Position numbers and translations under genes: made by a program
The notes under the pieces: model-generated
The model's input: the letters and a program-made list of their open reading frames with translations, nothing else
Databases searched by the model: none
Told to the model about the DNA's origin: nothing
In this document: positions 1 through 29,094 of the stretch, one piece after another
Position numbering within the stretch: the first letter of the stretch is position 1
Layout: every line of letters begins with the position of its first letter
DNA from: Cristatella mucedo
Taxonomy: Eukaryota > Bryozoa > Phylactolaemata > Cristatellidae
Direction of reading: 5' to 3'
DNA: 64,000 nucleotides
Assembly (NCBI GenBank): GCA_009760855.2
Contig: WPIO01000052.1
Span: 987,001-1,051,000, forward strand

Positions 1-103
1 GGGCAAGCAGCACACAGAAGTACAAATATGTGGCAACTAATAACTAATGCTACGAACTGAGAGACATGACTGCACGAAAAAGCAGCACCAGCATTTGACA
101 TAC

Positions 104-6031
<5,928 letters not shown>

Positions 6032-6483
6032 AATAATGCACACGTGATGGAGGCACGACTTGCCATAGGGAAAATGTATCACGTCAGCGACGCTTTGCGT
6101 CAGCGTACGGCCTAACCAGCCGAAGAAACCGGGACCGGATGCCGCCACAGGGTTGAAAATTGAAGGAACCCAAGTTCTCTTTACTCTGGATTATTTCCTT
6201 ATCATGTCAAACGTATATTTTTTACTTAACCTATTAGTCTGAATCAATATAATATGCTGAGAAAATACAGGCTAGTTCTTAAGGCTACGTGGACAACTGC
6301 GACAGGATGGTGGGGATGCCCGCGCCATATTGGGATGCCCCAGCTGATGGGCTGGTGGGGGACCCCCCGAAATTTTAACGATCCCATTAGTACCGTTTGT
6401 GCACATGGCGTCGTCATGCTGCGGGCTCTGTGCAATAGCTGGGTATTTGTGACAGCGACAATCTAGCATTTCGCTCAGCTTGA
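6032..6483. promoter_or_regulatory. Candidate bidirectional promoter, ERO1 / NDUFAF7
   Basis: Only 452 bp separate the divergent ATGs of ERO1 (6031, minus) and NDUFAF7 (6484, plus). No TATA box stands out. A CACGTG E-box is at 6041-6046, and TGACGTGA (minus strand) is at 6079-6086. 6300-6375 is G-rich on the plus strand with repeated GGGATGCCC-like units. Both 5' UTRs must fit here unless upstream non-coding exons exist. Confidence 0.6.
6079..6086 (-). promoter_or_regulatory. Candidate unfolded-protein-response element (TGACGTGA)
   Basis: The minus strand reads TGACGTGA, matching the UPRE core TGACGTG(G/A) bound by XBP1 and ATF6, 48 bp upstream of the ERO1 start codon. ERO1 genes are known UPR targets. 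The match is visible; function is inferred. It might lie in the 5' UTR rather than the promoter. Confidence 0.4.
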
Positions 6484-17904
<11,421 letters not shown>

Positions 17905-18690
17905 GCGGTCCGGCTTTAATTGGACCATTTATGTGAACTTAGTCACTGCTTGCTACCCGCCGGTGGACCGGCACGGCGCTGCGTATTTCGACCGATTGCT
18001 ATTTGTCACGAGCAAGTGTAATCGGCCGCGAGACCTTGACGGCAGTTGAGCTCTGAGCTTGCATTCGCCCCCATGCTGCACTTTCTCATGTGCTGATGGT
18101 GTGGCCTGTAGTGCTAAGATGTAAACCGACTTGCTGTATCGTAAGTCCGACTTACTATACTTGACATAGTAGCATTATTATGCAGCGCATCCGTCATAGT
18201 AGCATTCATTACACAGTGCTTCCAGCATACGTCTCACTGATCTCTAGAATGTGCTCTATATCTGGCGCCATCGTACTGACAAGATATGTTGAGGCAAGCT
18301 CCGCAGGAAAGCCACGGAGACGTTTATCTGTGACTTGCTGGTAGTGGCAGTGGCTTGATTAGCGGCATTTTATCAGTATGTCTAAAGCTGCATGATCTTA
18401 CTAGGGCAAGCTTGGATTAAGTCCTCTTAATGTCCGTTTGACTTGTACACGATTTTCCAAATTTTTTTAAAGAAACGTTACATGCCTTCACTGCTAATGT
18501 AGTCTTTATCCTGAACCATCACCGTCCTGCGGTGTGATAAATTAAAGAGTGGCTTGCTCAAAAGCTACAGTTGTGTTTTGGCAAAAGATCCCTAGTGCTT
18601 TCACTTTTGATTGCAGCCGACAATAAGTGATAAAGAGCAGCAGTAAATTTAAATTTAAACGAAGGATTTAGTTTATGAAGTAGAAAGAGC
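17905..18690 (+). other. NDUFAF7 3' UTR / downstream flank
   Basis: No coding similarity. The first plausible polyadenylation hexamer I find is ATTAAA at 18541-18546, 640 bp after the stop; an AATAAA is not present nearby. Confidence 0.4.
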
Positions 18691-19260
18691 ATACCGCTGG
18701 GGACACCTCAGTAGATCAGTGGTGCTCCCAAAGCCTTTACCTGAGTTCCAGGCTTTAGGAGCATACACACTAGAGGCAGTCTCCAAAGGATTTGAGGTTC
18801 GTACGAGGTGTAGGTAAACAATTAGACTAAGAAAAGCATGCGGTACAATGCTTAGCCTGATGGGGGGAGTAGATCTGATAGGTAGGCTGGAGCCAAAGAA
18901 TGAAGAGACCTAGAAGGGAGTGACAGAACCTTAGTCGATGCGTTGCTTGACTGAGAGCCAGTGTAGGTCGTCGAGAATTGGTGGGATGTGGCAACTGCGA
19001 TGCTCACGACTGACAACCCTAGCTGTGTAATAGTGGTAATGCTTGCTTTAAATATCAAGTTTTGGAATGTTGTGATGCAGATGGTAGTAAGTTCCAGTAT
19101 TCAGGTGCACAAGAATTAAAGGGACGGTCTTGGGTAAAGATTTAAGTTTGGTTAGAAGCTTAGCTAAATTACCATAGCCAGAGAAGTGTGCTGTGAGAAG
19201 GAAGATCGAGTAGGAAGTAGATCTATAAAAAAAAATGTTACCAATCACGGAGGACTTTAT
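18690..19260 (-). mobile_element. LINE A-related fragments
   Basis: The minus strand at 19058-18852 encodes QLGLSVVSIAVATSHQF...LHSLAPAYLSDLL, the RT C-terminal region of family A. 18720-18850 covers the NLKSF..RAFS region. 19060-19250 is a second, more diverged piece of similar sequence. All frames are broken and the 3' tail is missing. Confidence 0.6.
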
Positions 19261-19304
19261 GTAATGTGAGTGACCGAACCTTGAAAGTACGCGAGCTGCT
19301 TGAT

Positions 19305-19612
19305 GGGGAGCCGGTTCTTACGCAACGACATCTACTCTCCAACTGCCGACTATGGCACATCTTTTTCAGCGGTCCTGAACTGCTACTTCTATGCTACTCA
19401 CTACCTCAACTGCTCTCCTAACTCTGCTATGCTTCCCACTTTCTCTTTGTTGCGTGAGACGAAGTCTGTTGGCTACCGAATGCGTACCGAAAGCCGCTTA
19501 GGCTGTGAGTTCGCTATGCAAAACTCTCCTGCGTAACGCCCACATGGTCTTTATGACTTTGTGGAGTTACTGACGGAGATACATTACATTACATTAGTCC
19601 CAACGAAGTGGT
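19305..19612 (+). mobile_element. LINE B 3' end
   Basis: The plus strand encodes DYGTSFSAVLNCYFYATHYL, SAMLPTFSLLRETKSVGYRM and RTESRLGCEFAMQNSPA with stop at 19536. A short 3' UTR and a (CATTA)n tail follow at 19582-19598. This is the C-terminus of the LINE B frame. Confidence 0.75.
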
Positions 19613-20334
19613 ATAAGGCCATTGCTATGTTCATGACTGACCAGCTTAGTTGCTGGGTATTGCACCATCTTTAACCATCTTGTTTCACAAGCAGGAAGAC
19701 CTGTAAGAGCAAGTTACAGAGTCACAGATGCAGACCATCTTAGCCGTGGTAAGCCTGTGCTGGGCACATAGACTTGTCTGTGGAGCTGATATGGTCAGTG
19801 ACCGGTGACCAACGGCCTGATATAATTGACCCTTCAGAGTCAAAGGAGAAAGAATGACTTTTTTGCTCACCATTAGTCAGCGAAAGGTAATTTCGGAACA
19901 GGAATCCGGATTCCTAGAAGTAATCGGGCGATGAAGCTGGTGCCGGCTACAGTGGTAGAGCACTCCAGCTTAAAAAAATGATTGGTTTGCTCATTTCTAG
20001 TAAATTGGTCATAGTTGGCTACGGCCTTGATTTAACAGCCTCATTTACAGCTATATAGCATATATACTATATATACAGTATATAGCTGCAGGAGAGCCTC
20101 GATTGCTATCACTTGCAGTGGCCAATATAGGATTGACCGCTGCACGACCTGAACCCACCATCTGGGTCTGGAAGTATGATCGTCTTAACCTTGGGTTAAG
20201 ACCAATGAAAACACTTAATGCCAATGGCGATACAAAGCAGCAAAGGCAGCAGTCTGTAAAATGCTGGAAACCACGAAGGGAATGAAGCTACAGTTGTTTG
20301 TAATGCGCATTGAAATAAAAGCCTAGATTGTGCT

Positions 20335-20525
20335 TAAATAAATAAATAATAAATACTAGCTGATTCAACAGCCTCTTTTTGTATAGCGACAGAAGAGCCT
20401 TTACGGCTATCACCACGGCTTGCAGTGGCGATAAAGGATCGCCCACCACAGGATTCGAACCCACGACCTCAGGGCCGAGGTCGTGAAAAGCAACCGCCTT
20501 ACCTAGTGAGCCATTACGACTCACT
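20335..20525 (-). repeat. SINE2 copy, best-preserved tRNA-like head
   Basis: On the minus strand TGGCTCACTAGGTAAGGCGG is an A box and GTGGGTTCGAATCCTGTGG a near-consensus B box, with tRNA-like spacing. The 3' side ends in AT-rich sequence (ATTATTTATTTATTTAAG). This shows SINE2 is tRNA-derived. Confidence 0.8.
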
Positions 20526-21157
20526 GAAGCGAGATCGAAGAGTGGAAAGTAGCGAAATTGGAAGAAATCTTCAGAATACCCCCTACTTCAAACACAATGA
20601 CGCTACGGTTGATTTCTATTGACATCGAAGTTCTGAAATAGCGAACGACAATTCTCGGACGTAGACCACCACGGTGCAATGTCCGAGACACCCGGGCGAT
20701 ACGATGAGCGCTTGCGAAGGACTCGAATATTGTTTGTAGCAAACGCCGTCGAGAGATTCGTCGGAATAGCAAAAGTGACTACATAGGCTAATTTTCTCGA
20801 GAAATCCGTTGTACACAGGTTTGTAGAGCTCACACGAATGCACAATCTTAATTCTGATTAGAATTTATTTGATTTTTAGGTTTTTGAATGACCACTTTTC
20901 CCGCTCGCATACAACTTATTAAAATGTAGTGCTTCTTATTGAAACGTGAGAAGAGAGATTGGAATGAGTTTATGTAAGTTCTTGTCTTCTTTGACTTCCA
21001 AATGATTGGTCTGACAACGGCCTTTTGAGAGATACGGTGATGTAACAGAAATTGAGCACGTGTAAATATTTATGATATCGTGAGGCGCTCGCTTATAATG
21101 TTAGCTAAGGGGTGCAGCACTAACCTATGGGGTGCAGCAATAAATCGGGGCATCTCT

Positions 21158-21640
21158 AATAATAATAATAATAATAATAATAATGCACTTGATAAAGCGC
21201 CCTCAGAGAACTCAATCTCTCTCTAGGCGCTTTACATTTGTTGCAAAGGGAAATGCAATTGAATGGTGAGTAATATTATTCTTGATAAACAAACAAAATG
21301 AATTAGCATGGTTAGGGGTGACATGCACAGGGTCAGCATGCAAATGTGGTTAGTGGCAGCATGCACAGTGTCAGCATGCATGAGCACATGAAGGACGAAT
21401 CACGGGGACCCACTAAAGGCTGTCCTAAATAGGTGTGTTTGTAAGTTCTTTTTAAATGTGGTCAAGTCAGGGGATGTCCTGACGCAAGTCGGGAGGGAGT
21501 TCAAGGCTTCGGGAGCATACGAACTAAATGCACGGTCTCCAAAGGATTTGATGTTTCTCTCAAAGGATGACTCAGTAGAGAGGTACGGTATATAGTTGGC
21601 ATGTAGCTCTGAGACTGGGAGCTGGATGAACTTTGAGCTG
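21158..21640 (-). mobile_element. LINE A 3' end
   Basis: (AAT)n at 21160-21183 (plus strand), then the hairpin GCGCCCTCAGAGAACTCAAT...TAGGCGCTTTACATTTG, the 3' UTR with CATGCACAGGGTCAGCATGC, and C-terminal coding (minus) to about 21550. One of the less diverged copies. Confidence 0.82.
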
Positions 21641-21729
21641 AGATCATCGGATGCAAGCTTGAATGTGGATAGAGGAGTATAGCTTGGACAGGAGGGCTGA
21701 GAGTCTCATAAAGACATTGGCAGTGAGAT

Positions 21730-22080
21730 CGTACTCTCTTGATCTTTTCTTAGGACTGAGAGCCCATATGGCCGTACTCTCTTGAACTTTTCTTAGGACA
21801 GAGTTCCACGAGGATATAGGCAATGAGGCCGTACTCTCTTGAACTTTCCTTAGGACAGAGTTCCACGAGGATATAGGCAATGAGGCCATACTCTCTTGAA
21901 CTTTTCTTAGGACAGAGTTCCACGAGGATATAGGCAATGAGGCAGTACTCTCTTGAACTTTTCTTAGGACTGAGAGTCTTATGAGGATATAGACAGTGAG
22001 GCCGTACTCTCTTGAACTTTTTCTGATGACTGGGAGTCCCAGGAGGATGTACACAGTGAGGTCGTACTCTCTTCATCCTT
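21730..22080. repeat. 57-bp minisatellite
   Basis: Six to seven tandem units. The core unit is 57 bp and begins GAACTTTTCTTAGGACAGAG, with TTCCACGAGGATATAGGCAA and TGAGGCCGTACTCTCTT. Being a multiple of three, it gives an open 19-residue repeat on the minus strand (SSWNSVLRKVQESTASLPI). Flanking units are shorter and more diverged. Confidence 0.92.
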
Positions 22081-23640
22081 TCTACGTTACCAGCATAGAA
22101 ATTGGAGAAAATGTAAGATCTGGTTGATTGCCATCAGGATCGCTGGGTGGCGTGCTAACCTCTAGAGCGGCTAAGGATATGGCCGATGGTCAACGTCAAC
22201 CTTTTTGATGTACGTGCGAGATTTAACTGCACTGTTATGTAAGCTAGACTTGTCCTTTGTCAGGATGGCTCGATATGACTTACAAAAGTCCTCGTACAAC
22301 AGTCGGTGGATAGTCGGTCTAAATTTTTTATGATTTTTCAAGCTGGCTCTTAGTAGTCCTTGCTAGCTTAATGTCTGCAGTATACTAAAGAGCATCTGAA
22401 TGAGGGTGCACGTTACACTTAGTCAGAGGAGAAAACTCATTCAAAACATCAGCTGATCTCTCGTTTTAGCTTTCGAAGAGTGAGTGAAGATAGTGTAGAC
22501 GATTGACCTGAAGTGGCTGCTATAGGCTGCTATAATATTGCTTACTATGACGTAAAGTGAGCGGTCTTACAATTTCGCGATATACAAGCAAATCTTGATA
22601 CCAAAACGGACGCTCACTGTGTATAGAGAATACGATCCGCTTAAATATGCAAAATTCAGAAATTCACTGTTAGTAACTTACCTGCTTGACGGACTCAGGA
22701 CACGAGTTTTGAAATCGATTCAAGGGCACTGCACGTGACTTGAAGCTTCGCGAGTGACGGACTGAGGAGCAAGCGAGATTAATGATAATGATAATTGAAT
22801 GATAATGACAATTGAATGATAATTGATAATTAATGGTAATTGAGGAGATTATTCCTCGTCGGGATTAATTGCCTTTCTAACGAACTTGACTGCACTTTAA
22901 AAAAACGTAACTTTATGACAGTTCCACTTTAACTTCGACGAGTAGCTTGTACCGTGACCAAATGGATATTAGGTGACATTCTGTTAGCCAAAGCCGCGGG
23001 TTTGCATACCCCTTAGGTGCCGGTAGGTAGTTGCTTAGACGTCCGAGACCACGACCGTAAGGCTTTATCAGCCAGCGGGGCCACCGCTTACCGGTAGGAT
23101 TATAGAAGGCCTGTACTTGTGCATGCCGCTTAATTCCCTGACTGCCCTCGCGACTCAGCATTACATCTCACATTTTCTTTCAGTCTTACGTGAGACTGAA
23201 AGCCATTTAGGCTTTGAGTGCATTATATAAACTTGTAAAACGCATTTAGTCATTATGGTTCTGTTAAGTTCTGGCCGTAGAAATTGTTACTTATATTAAA
23301 TGCGCATATACCTGGACATATATGTGCGTTTATGTATATACGTATATGTAAATGTATACATGTATTTATTTACTCATACTCATACTTACCTAGGGCACCT
23401 AGAGCCAAATTCTCACTATAGGTAATTAGGATACTTCCTTTTCTTCGATGCTTGAGTTTGGCCGTTTGCAAATGACACTGAAAATGGCCTGACCTTGTTT
23501 CATCTCTCAGAAAAATGCTAGGTACAGGAGAATTTGTATTAATAGTTTTGGCATAAAAAAATAAAAGGGACTCGTGATTTGATGCCAACCTTACCGTTCC
23601 TCCAACGTGCGCACTAGCAGATTATCTTTCCGGTTTGTGA
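22081..23640. other. Spacer, no recognised gene or repeat
   Basis: AT-rich mixed sequence. 22785-22850 has irregular GATAAT/GATAATTGAAT repeats. A 10-bp-arm hairpin is at 23177-23202 (CTTTCAGTCT / AGACTGAAAG, 6-nt loop). 23300-23360 is TATGTATA-rich. Confidence 0.6.
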
Positions 23641-23840
23641 ATATTTTTGTTTGTATCTTCATCTGTTACTCAGCAAAGCCACAGAGACTCAGTGGCTGCT
23701 ACGCAGGAGAATTTTCCATAGCGCACTCACAGCCTGAGCGGCCACGCATACGTTAGCCAACAGACTTCATCTCAAGCAGCAAAGAGATAGTGAGAAGCAT
23801 AGCTGAGTCGGCAGGCCAGTAGAGGTAAGTGACGTAGTGC

Positions 23841-25185
23841 TGCTTAGCAGTGTCTCCGGCGGCGGCTGTTCTTGTGGAGTCTCACGGAGACACGAGCGGG
23901 CAAACGTGAGCGGTAAAAACCAGACTCGATCTTTATTTCTCCTAACGCGTACATATGCGAGAGCTCGATCAATCACCGCAGCCGTGAAATGGCTTAACTA
24001 CTGGCCGCAGGTGCGGAGTACACCAGGGCATTGCGCTAATTACAGCGCCAGCACGCATCCGGCGCACACATCATCCCTTCCCCCCTATAGAATGATCAAT
24101 AAATCACGCAGTCCGCCAGCCTGACTGGAGGGCGGTGCTCGAGGCCCGAAAATCGCGAAGCCGTCGATTCCCCGGCGCTGTTGACTTCCTCAGCAGGTGG
24201 TGGCCCCGAAGCATAAGTTACGGCTCTGTCCAGCGGTATGCTTGTTCGCTCGTCGACGGCCGATGCGGCACTCCAAAAACCACTCAGGCTCATAACTATG
24301 ACCTCGGCGTTCTCGGGGTTTCGACTCCGCCTAGCCGATCTCGTGGTTGTTCTCTGTGCCCTGCACCGAGACGCTCGTGCTCTCCGCAGCTCCGAGACGT
24401 TCGTGCTGCTGTCGCGGCCGAGACGTCGCTCTCGCGGGCCGCCGCCACCTGCGTCCCGTCGCAAGCTACCATCGTCTTGCCGCTGGAAGCAGTCACATGC
24501 TACCCCACGTTTGTCTGCGGCTGCTGCCGCTGCGCACATACTTTGTTCCGGCGCCCTTCGGCTGTTGCGGCTACTAGGTTGGAAGCGGTCTCACACCCGC
24601 TTCCTCCACCGATATTGCATTGGGATAGCTGCGGCAGCTGAATAGGTTCCGCTCGTCTGTCTGGCTCTTGTGAGCAGTTGACGGTGGGATCGACCGGCGA
24701 TGAATCTGGCTAGTCACCTAACTTTTCCTCGGTCTCGGTTCCGGTGAGCTGCTCCTGCTCTAGTCGAAACCTCTCGGCCTCAACCTCAGCCTCGTCATCC
24801 GCTAACCGCAAGAAGATCAGAATTAACTCATTGTGCAGCTTATGGTTGTATTGCTTTACGTCGCCCGGCTGGTCACCCCCAACCGTGTACCTCGTTATCG
24901 CCCAGACACACTGAGATCGATTACAACTTTAGCACAACGTTACCTGCCTATCAGAAACCCGCTTTGACATCGCTGCATTTAAAGACGCCGATTTGTTTGC
25001 CAGGGTTCCAGCTGATCATGTAGGAATCATTCAAAGTGGCGGTATTGGTCCGAGCATTACTTCGCTTTACGCGTACATATTTGAGAGCTCGATTAATCAC
25101 CTAGCGGCTCAAGCGGCTTAATTATTAGCCGCAGGTGTACATTAGTATCAGGGCGCTGCGCTAATTACAGCACCAGCATGCATCC
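23841..25185 (-). mobile_element. Putative LTR-type retroelement with about 125-bp direct repeats
   Basis: Two direct repeats, about 23938-24062 and 25063-25184, share ACGCGTACATAT, GAGAGCTCGAT, AATCACC, GCCGCAGGTG, CGCTAATTACAGC and CCAGCA.GCATCC. They flank 1 kb of unrelated sequence that interrupts LINE B. Between them the minus strand has a Glu-rich open stretch near 24870-24720 (KQYNHKLHNELILIF, DDEAEVEAERFRLEQEQL), which could be a Gag remnant, and a CpG-rich part at 24150-24600. No RT or integrase, so non-autonomous or heavily deleted. The LTR interpretation is an inference. Confidence 0.35.
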
Positions 25186-26440
25186 CAACGGTAGCGCGTA
25201 AGTAGCCGCTCAGGGAGGCTGGAAAAGATGTGTCGGATCCAGTAGCAGGATAATATATGCGGTTGCTTAGTAATCGTGTAAGTGAACTCACACAGTCGAG
25301 GACCTGCAGAGCGAAAGCTTCCGTCGCCGCCAATAGCCTTTAAGTGGCGGCACGGAACAGCTAATGTCACTATCCGTCGAGGAACGAGTGCCGAGTGGCA
25401 CGAGTTGGCTGAAACTGGTGCAGCAGTTCAGCATTCAGGTGGACAAGGAGCCAGGCAGGTGGTGGAACTTGTCGTCCCGTAATGTCGTAATGTCGTAACG
25501 TAATAATGATTTCGCTCCGAATCACTCGTTCATCGAGCCGTCGAGCCATCGAAGCTCCTCGAGCACACCAGCCACTTGGCTGGGACCTTGACCTCGGATC
25601 TTTTATTAGCCTCACAGCCGTACTCACGAGAGTTTGATTGAGCATAGAGCTTTTCAGGTAGCTCAGCCAAAATGGAACTGCAGTAGCCTTGCCTAGACTG
25701 AACCAGAGAGCTAGTTAAATTTTTAGCAAGCCACGGTGATAGACAGTCTCTTACCTTGGATAGGAATCGGACGTTATGGCTAGCTGGGGGGGGGGGGGCA
25801 GTCTGCTTAATGAAGCCTTACAGATTTAGGCATGTGTAAGAGGACACCTAAATTCCGAGCGCACTGCGACAGTAGCACTAGAGCACCACCAATTAGAAGA
25901 GAGAAGTATTCTTGTCCAACCGCACACCCAGAGTGTTCAACGAGTATGAATTCAGTTTTATAGTCGTTTAATTTAAGGAAATCTCCTGACATACATAGTC
26001 GACCGTCTGTAAGGCAAGCATTCAGTTTATCAGTCGCTGCAGCGGATTTCAACAGTTTAAATGACAAATACAGCTGGGTTTCGTCGGCATAGTAGTGATA
26101 GCCGATCCCGTGGGCCAGAAATATTATTCCAGATGCTTGGAATAAATGGAAAACAGCAAATGACTGAGAAAGGACTCATGTGGGACTGCTCAGATGACTT
26201 ATCTGGTGAATATGACTGGACCAACACACCACGCGGATTGAGAATAATCGGGCAATTACGATTAGAACCACGCTAGTATCTCGTCTATCAGGCCGACTGT
26301 TGTTCTTAATCGTACAAGTAGCCTATCGTGATTGATAGTGTCAAACGCTGCTGATAGTTACAACAGGCCTAGGGCAGTACCATTCCGTAATCGTTGCTGC
26401 GTAGGCTGTCGTTGGTTAAACGCAGAAGTTCCGAGCTAGT

Positions 26441-26577
26441 TTGGTCTAGTGGTTTAGGTGCTCGCCCCAACCAAGGTCTGGCCGAGGTCGTGGGCTCTAG
26501 TCCCGCGGCATATCTGAAGAAGCGCCTGTGCAGAGACTAAGTTTTCTTGGGGCGCTATGCAAATGAATTACATTTTT
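26441..26577 (+). repeat. SINE1 copy inserted in LINE B
   Basis: TTGGTCTAGTGGTTTAGGTG (A box) and GAGGTCGTGGGCTCTAGTCC (B-box region), followed by the tail AGTTTTCTTGGGGCGCTATG. Well delimited because the flanks are both LINE B. Confidence 0.8.
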
Positions 26578-26829
26578 AAGAGCAATTTCAGTGGAATGGT
26601 TTTGTTTGAATCCTGAATGAAATTGTTTTGGCAGTTCATTATTTTCCATCTGTGCTACATGCTTGCTGCTTAGCGACAATCTTTTCGAGAACCATTGACA
26701 AAAAAAGGAACCAAGGAACAGGGCGATAGTTTGCCCGGACTTCCGAATCCAATCCAGGCTTTTTAAAGTATTGGTCGAACGATTGCTAAAAACCACTGGT
26801 GCCTCACAGCATTTTCTCTGTCCCTGCGA

Positions 26830-26985
26830 ATTGTCCTCTTCTAATCATGTGTGCTGACTCAGGTGCGCATGCAATCACTAACTAACTGACACTCTTCCTT
26901 CATTTACAGCACACGTAAACTTTCTAGAAAGATACTTAGTTATCTTTTAGTGCTATGAAAATGTATCTTTTTATTATTATTCTAA
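26830..26985 (+). repeat. Diverged LINE A 3' UTR and tail
   Basis: GTGTGCTGACTCAGGTGCGC, AACTTTCTAGAAAGATACTT, ATCTTTTAGTGCTATG and a TTATTATTATTC tail parallel the family A 3' end. A second shorter tail fragment is at 27195-27265. Confidence 0.5.
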
Positions 26986-27677
26986 ATGTGTGTATTTATA
27001 TTCATTTTTCTCAGTGCCTACCAGTGCATGATTGATTAAAAGTGCTGCTAATCGCGAGGTCCAACCGACCAGCTGTCTCAAGTCTTTTGTCTGCTTCTAC
27101 ATGTCTGTCGTAGCTTGATCAACGTTTGCTTGAGCGTGCTTGCCTAAGCTAAGATGCCTCACTTTTCGGTAGCTATTGGTTATTTTTTCTTGCAGCGATT
27201 TTTTTTAGAGGCATCTGAATAATAGGGATTAAGTTCTCTCAAGGTACTATACAAGACTTAATTGGTAATTTTTAATTTTTTTTCATCGACGGGAAATAGT
27301 CATAATGCAGACCCCACGCGTGGCCGAGTCTCTTTGCAAGTACGCGAAAGTACCCGATGCGGCCGTTGTATAGCCTTGGCCTTGCTTGCACAGACTGCCA
27401 GAGTCCCGTGCAATTCGTGGCTAAGCGACCGAATCGGAGAAATGATCCGTGACTAGGAGGCATCACATGATTTATTGCAGCTTTGGAGACGAATTTGCCT
27501 GCGGTAGCAACTCTACTACATTGACTATCCTTCGTTTTTTCCGAGAGTGTGGTGTTGTTGATAGTGCTTCTTGTGACATTCAGGCAAAAAGTCCTTACCA
27601 TTCAGCGTATTATGGGTGTAAGGGCGTAAATATTGCACGCGTTATGTGAATTCTGGTATACTAATCAGGATAACACA

Positions 27678-27838
27678 GGATTGGCTGTAGCCCAGGGCTA
27701 AGGTGCTTGTACAGCACCACCCAGGTCGAGGGTACGATTCCTGTACCGTGCATTGTTTTATTGCTAGACGAAAGCGGGCTGATAGCAGCCGCTAGGGCTC
27801 CGTTGCCTAGATATATGCACTAGACTGTTAAATCAGCT
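27678..27838 (+). repeat. SINE2-related copy
   Basis: GGCTGTAGCCCAGGGCTAAG (A-box region) and GGTCGAGGGTACGATTCCTG (B box). The 3' body has GATAGCAGCCGCTAGGGC and ends TTAAATCAGC, as in other SINE2 copies. Confidence 0.65.
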
Positions 27839-28041
27839 AACTTAATCTTTATTTGCTACTGCTACTTTGATAGCTACTTCAACGTGTGCCATATTCAAGT
27901 TGCACATGCCGCCTCACTTTGTCGATTGTTCATCGTTGCTGGCTATTGCCGTGCTCTAGGCAGCAGCTCTAGGCAGCAGCTGCACTCGCTGCTGCTCTTT
28001 AAAGCCCTGTCGCTTGGCCTCACTGCTTGATACATGACAAG

Positions 28042-28200
28042 GTAGGACTTCCTGGGTCTTAGCTCAGGAGCTCGTTCTGCAGGACCCAGGTCGTGAGTTC
28101 GAGTCCTGTAGCGGGCATTCCTATACTGCCTACGGCCAATGTCGGTGATAGCCATCAAGGTTTTGTACCGCTATACAAATGAGGCAGATCATTTAAGTCA
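28042..28200 (+). repeat. SINE2-related copy
   Basis: GGGTCTTAGCTCAGGAGCTC (A box), GTCGTGAGTTCGAGTCCTG (B box), GTGATAGCCATCAAGG and TACAAATGAGGCAGATCATT in the body and 3' end. Confidence 0.68.
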
Positions 28201-28689
28201 ACTTTTTTGTGTCTTGACTCGTGTCTCGTGACACAGAGCGGATCGTAGATTTCCACTCACGAATTGACCAGGTGTTATACTCTGCGTTTGTTTCCACCGT
28301 AAGCCATATTTTTTTGTTCCTTACTAAGTTGTCTTTCATGTACTATCTAATCGTAGCGATACCACTGCGACGCGTCCTTACAAATATGAACCCGACTCAT
28401 TGCCCCAGGCTCAGTGCTAATTAAATATATTAGGTATTCGATGGGATCCGAGTCATTAGGAGATATTTTCCCCTAAATGCGGCCTCTGGCCATCACGGAT
28501 GTAAGCCTTTTAAAGCATTACCTACGAAGCTCAGCAATCAACAGGAATTCCTAAAAAAAATCTGGATGTTTTCTCTCCTCTTCTGTCCTCTTCTGTTCTG
28601 TCTCTGTCATCCTTATTGTGACTACTCCGCCAGTCTCGAACTCCCAACTATCTCGCCATCTCTCCAACTTCCTTCCAGGCTCATTCACC

Positions 28690-28702
28690 CACCGTCTGTC
28701 TC

Positions 28703-28752
<50 letters not shown>

Positions 28753-29050
28753 CTTCTCTCTAGTTCTCTCTCGCTCTCTCTTTCCAGTTCTCTCTCTCTC
28801 CCTCCCCCTCTCTCTTCCCCTCTCTCCAGTTTCCAGTTCTATCTCCCTCCCTCCATCTCTCTCTTCCCCTCTCTCCAGTTTCCAGTTCTCTCTCCCTCCC
28901 TCTACAGTTCTCTCTCTCTCTCTCCCTCTCTCTCCCTGTCAGTCTCGTCTGTTTTTGTATTCCTCTTATTTCATCTTGCTCTCTGTCTCTCCCTGTCTTA
29001 CCCTGCTTCTGTAGCTTTGTCTCGTCTCTTTCCCGTTTCTCTCATTGCCT

Positions 29051-29094
<44 letters not shown>

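Larger units (their letters stand above)
23645..26825 (-). mobile_element. LINE B copy split by an LTR-like insertion and carrying a SINE1
   Basis: Minus strand, 5' to 3'. 26796-26497 has an upstream RT segment (QFHSGFKQNHSTEIALKNV). 26400-26270 has a DLSAAFDTINHD-like RT motif. 26070-25807 has QLYLSFKLLKSAAATDKLNA and GDFLKLNDYKTEFIL. 25370-25200 has LAVPCRHLKAIGGDGSFRSA. The remaining 3' end continues at 23840-23645. The break at 23841-25185 matches the interior of other LINE B copies (2600-2700), so one element was split. A SINE1 sits at 26441-26577. Inactive. Confidence 0.65.

Noticed and set aside
20045-20090. AT-rich palindrome (CAGCTATATA ... TATATAGCTG) as a transposon end
   Set aside because: Low complexity, no target duplication or inverted partner.
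20335-20525. A functional tRNA gene
   Set aside because: A and B boxes are present, but there is no cloverleaf acceptor stem and the sequence continues as a dispersed SINE body.
21644-22076. A possible repeat protein with 19-residue units
   Set aside because: The unit length is a multiple of three, so any frame stays open. It is a minisatellite with no family similarity.
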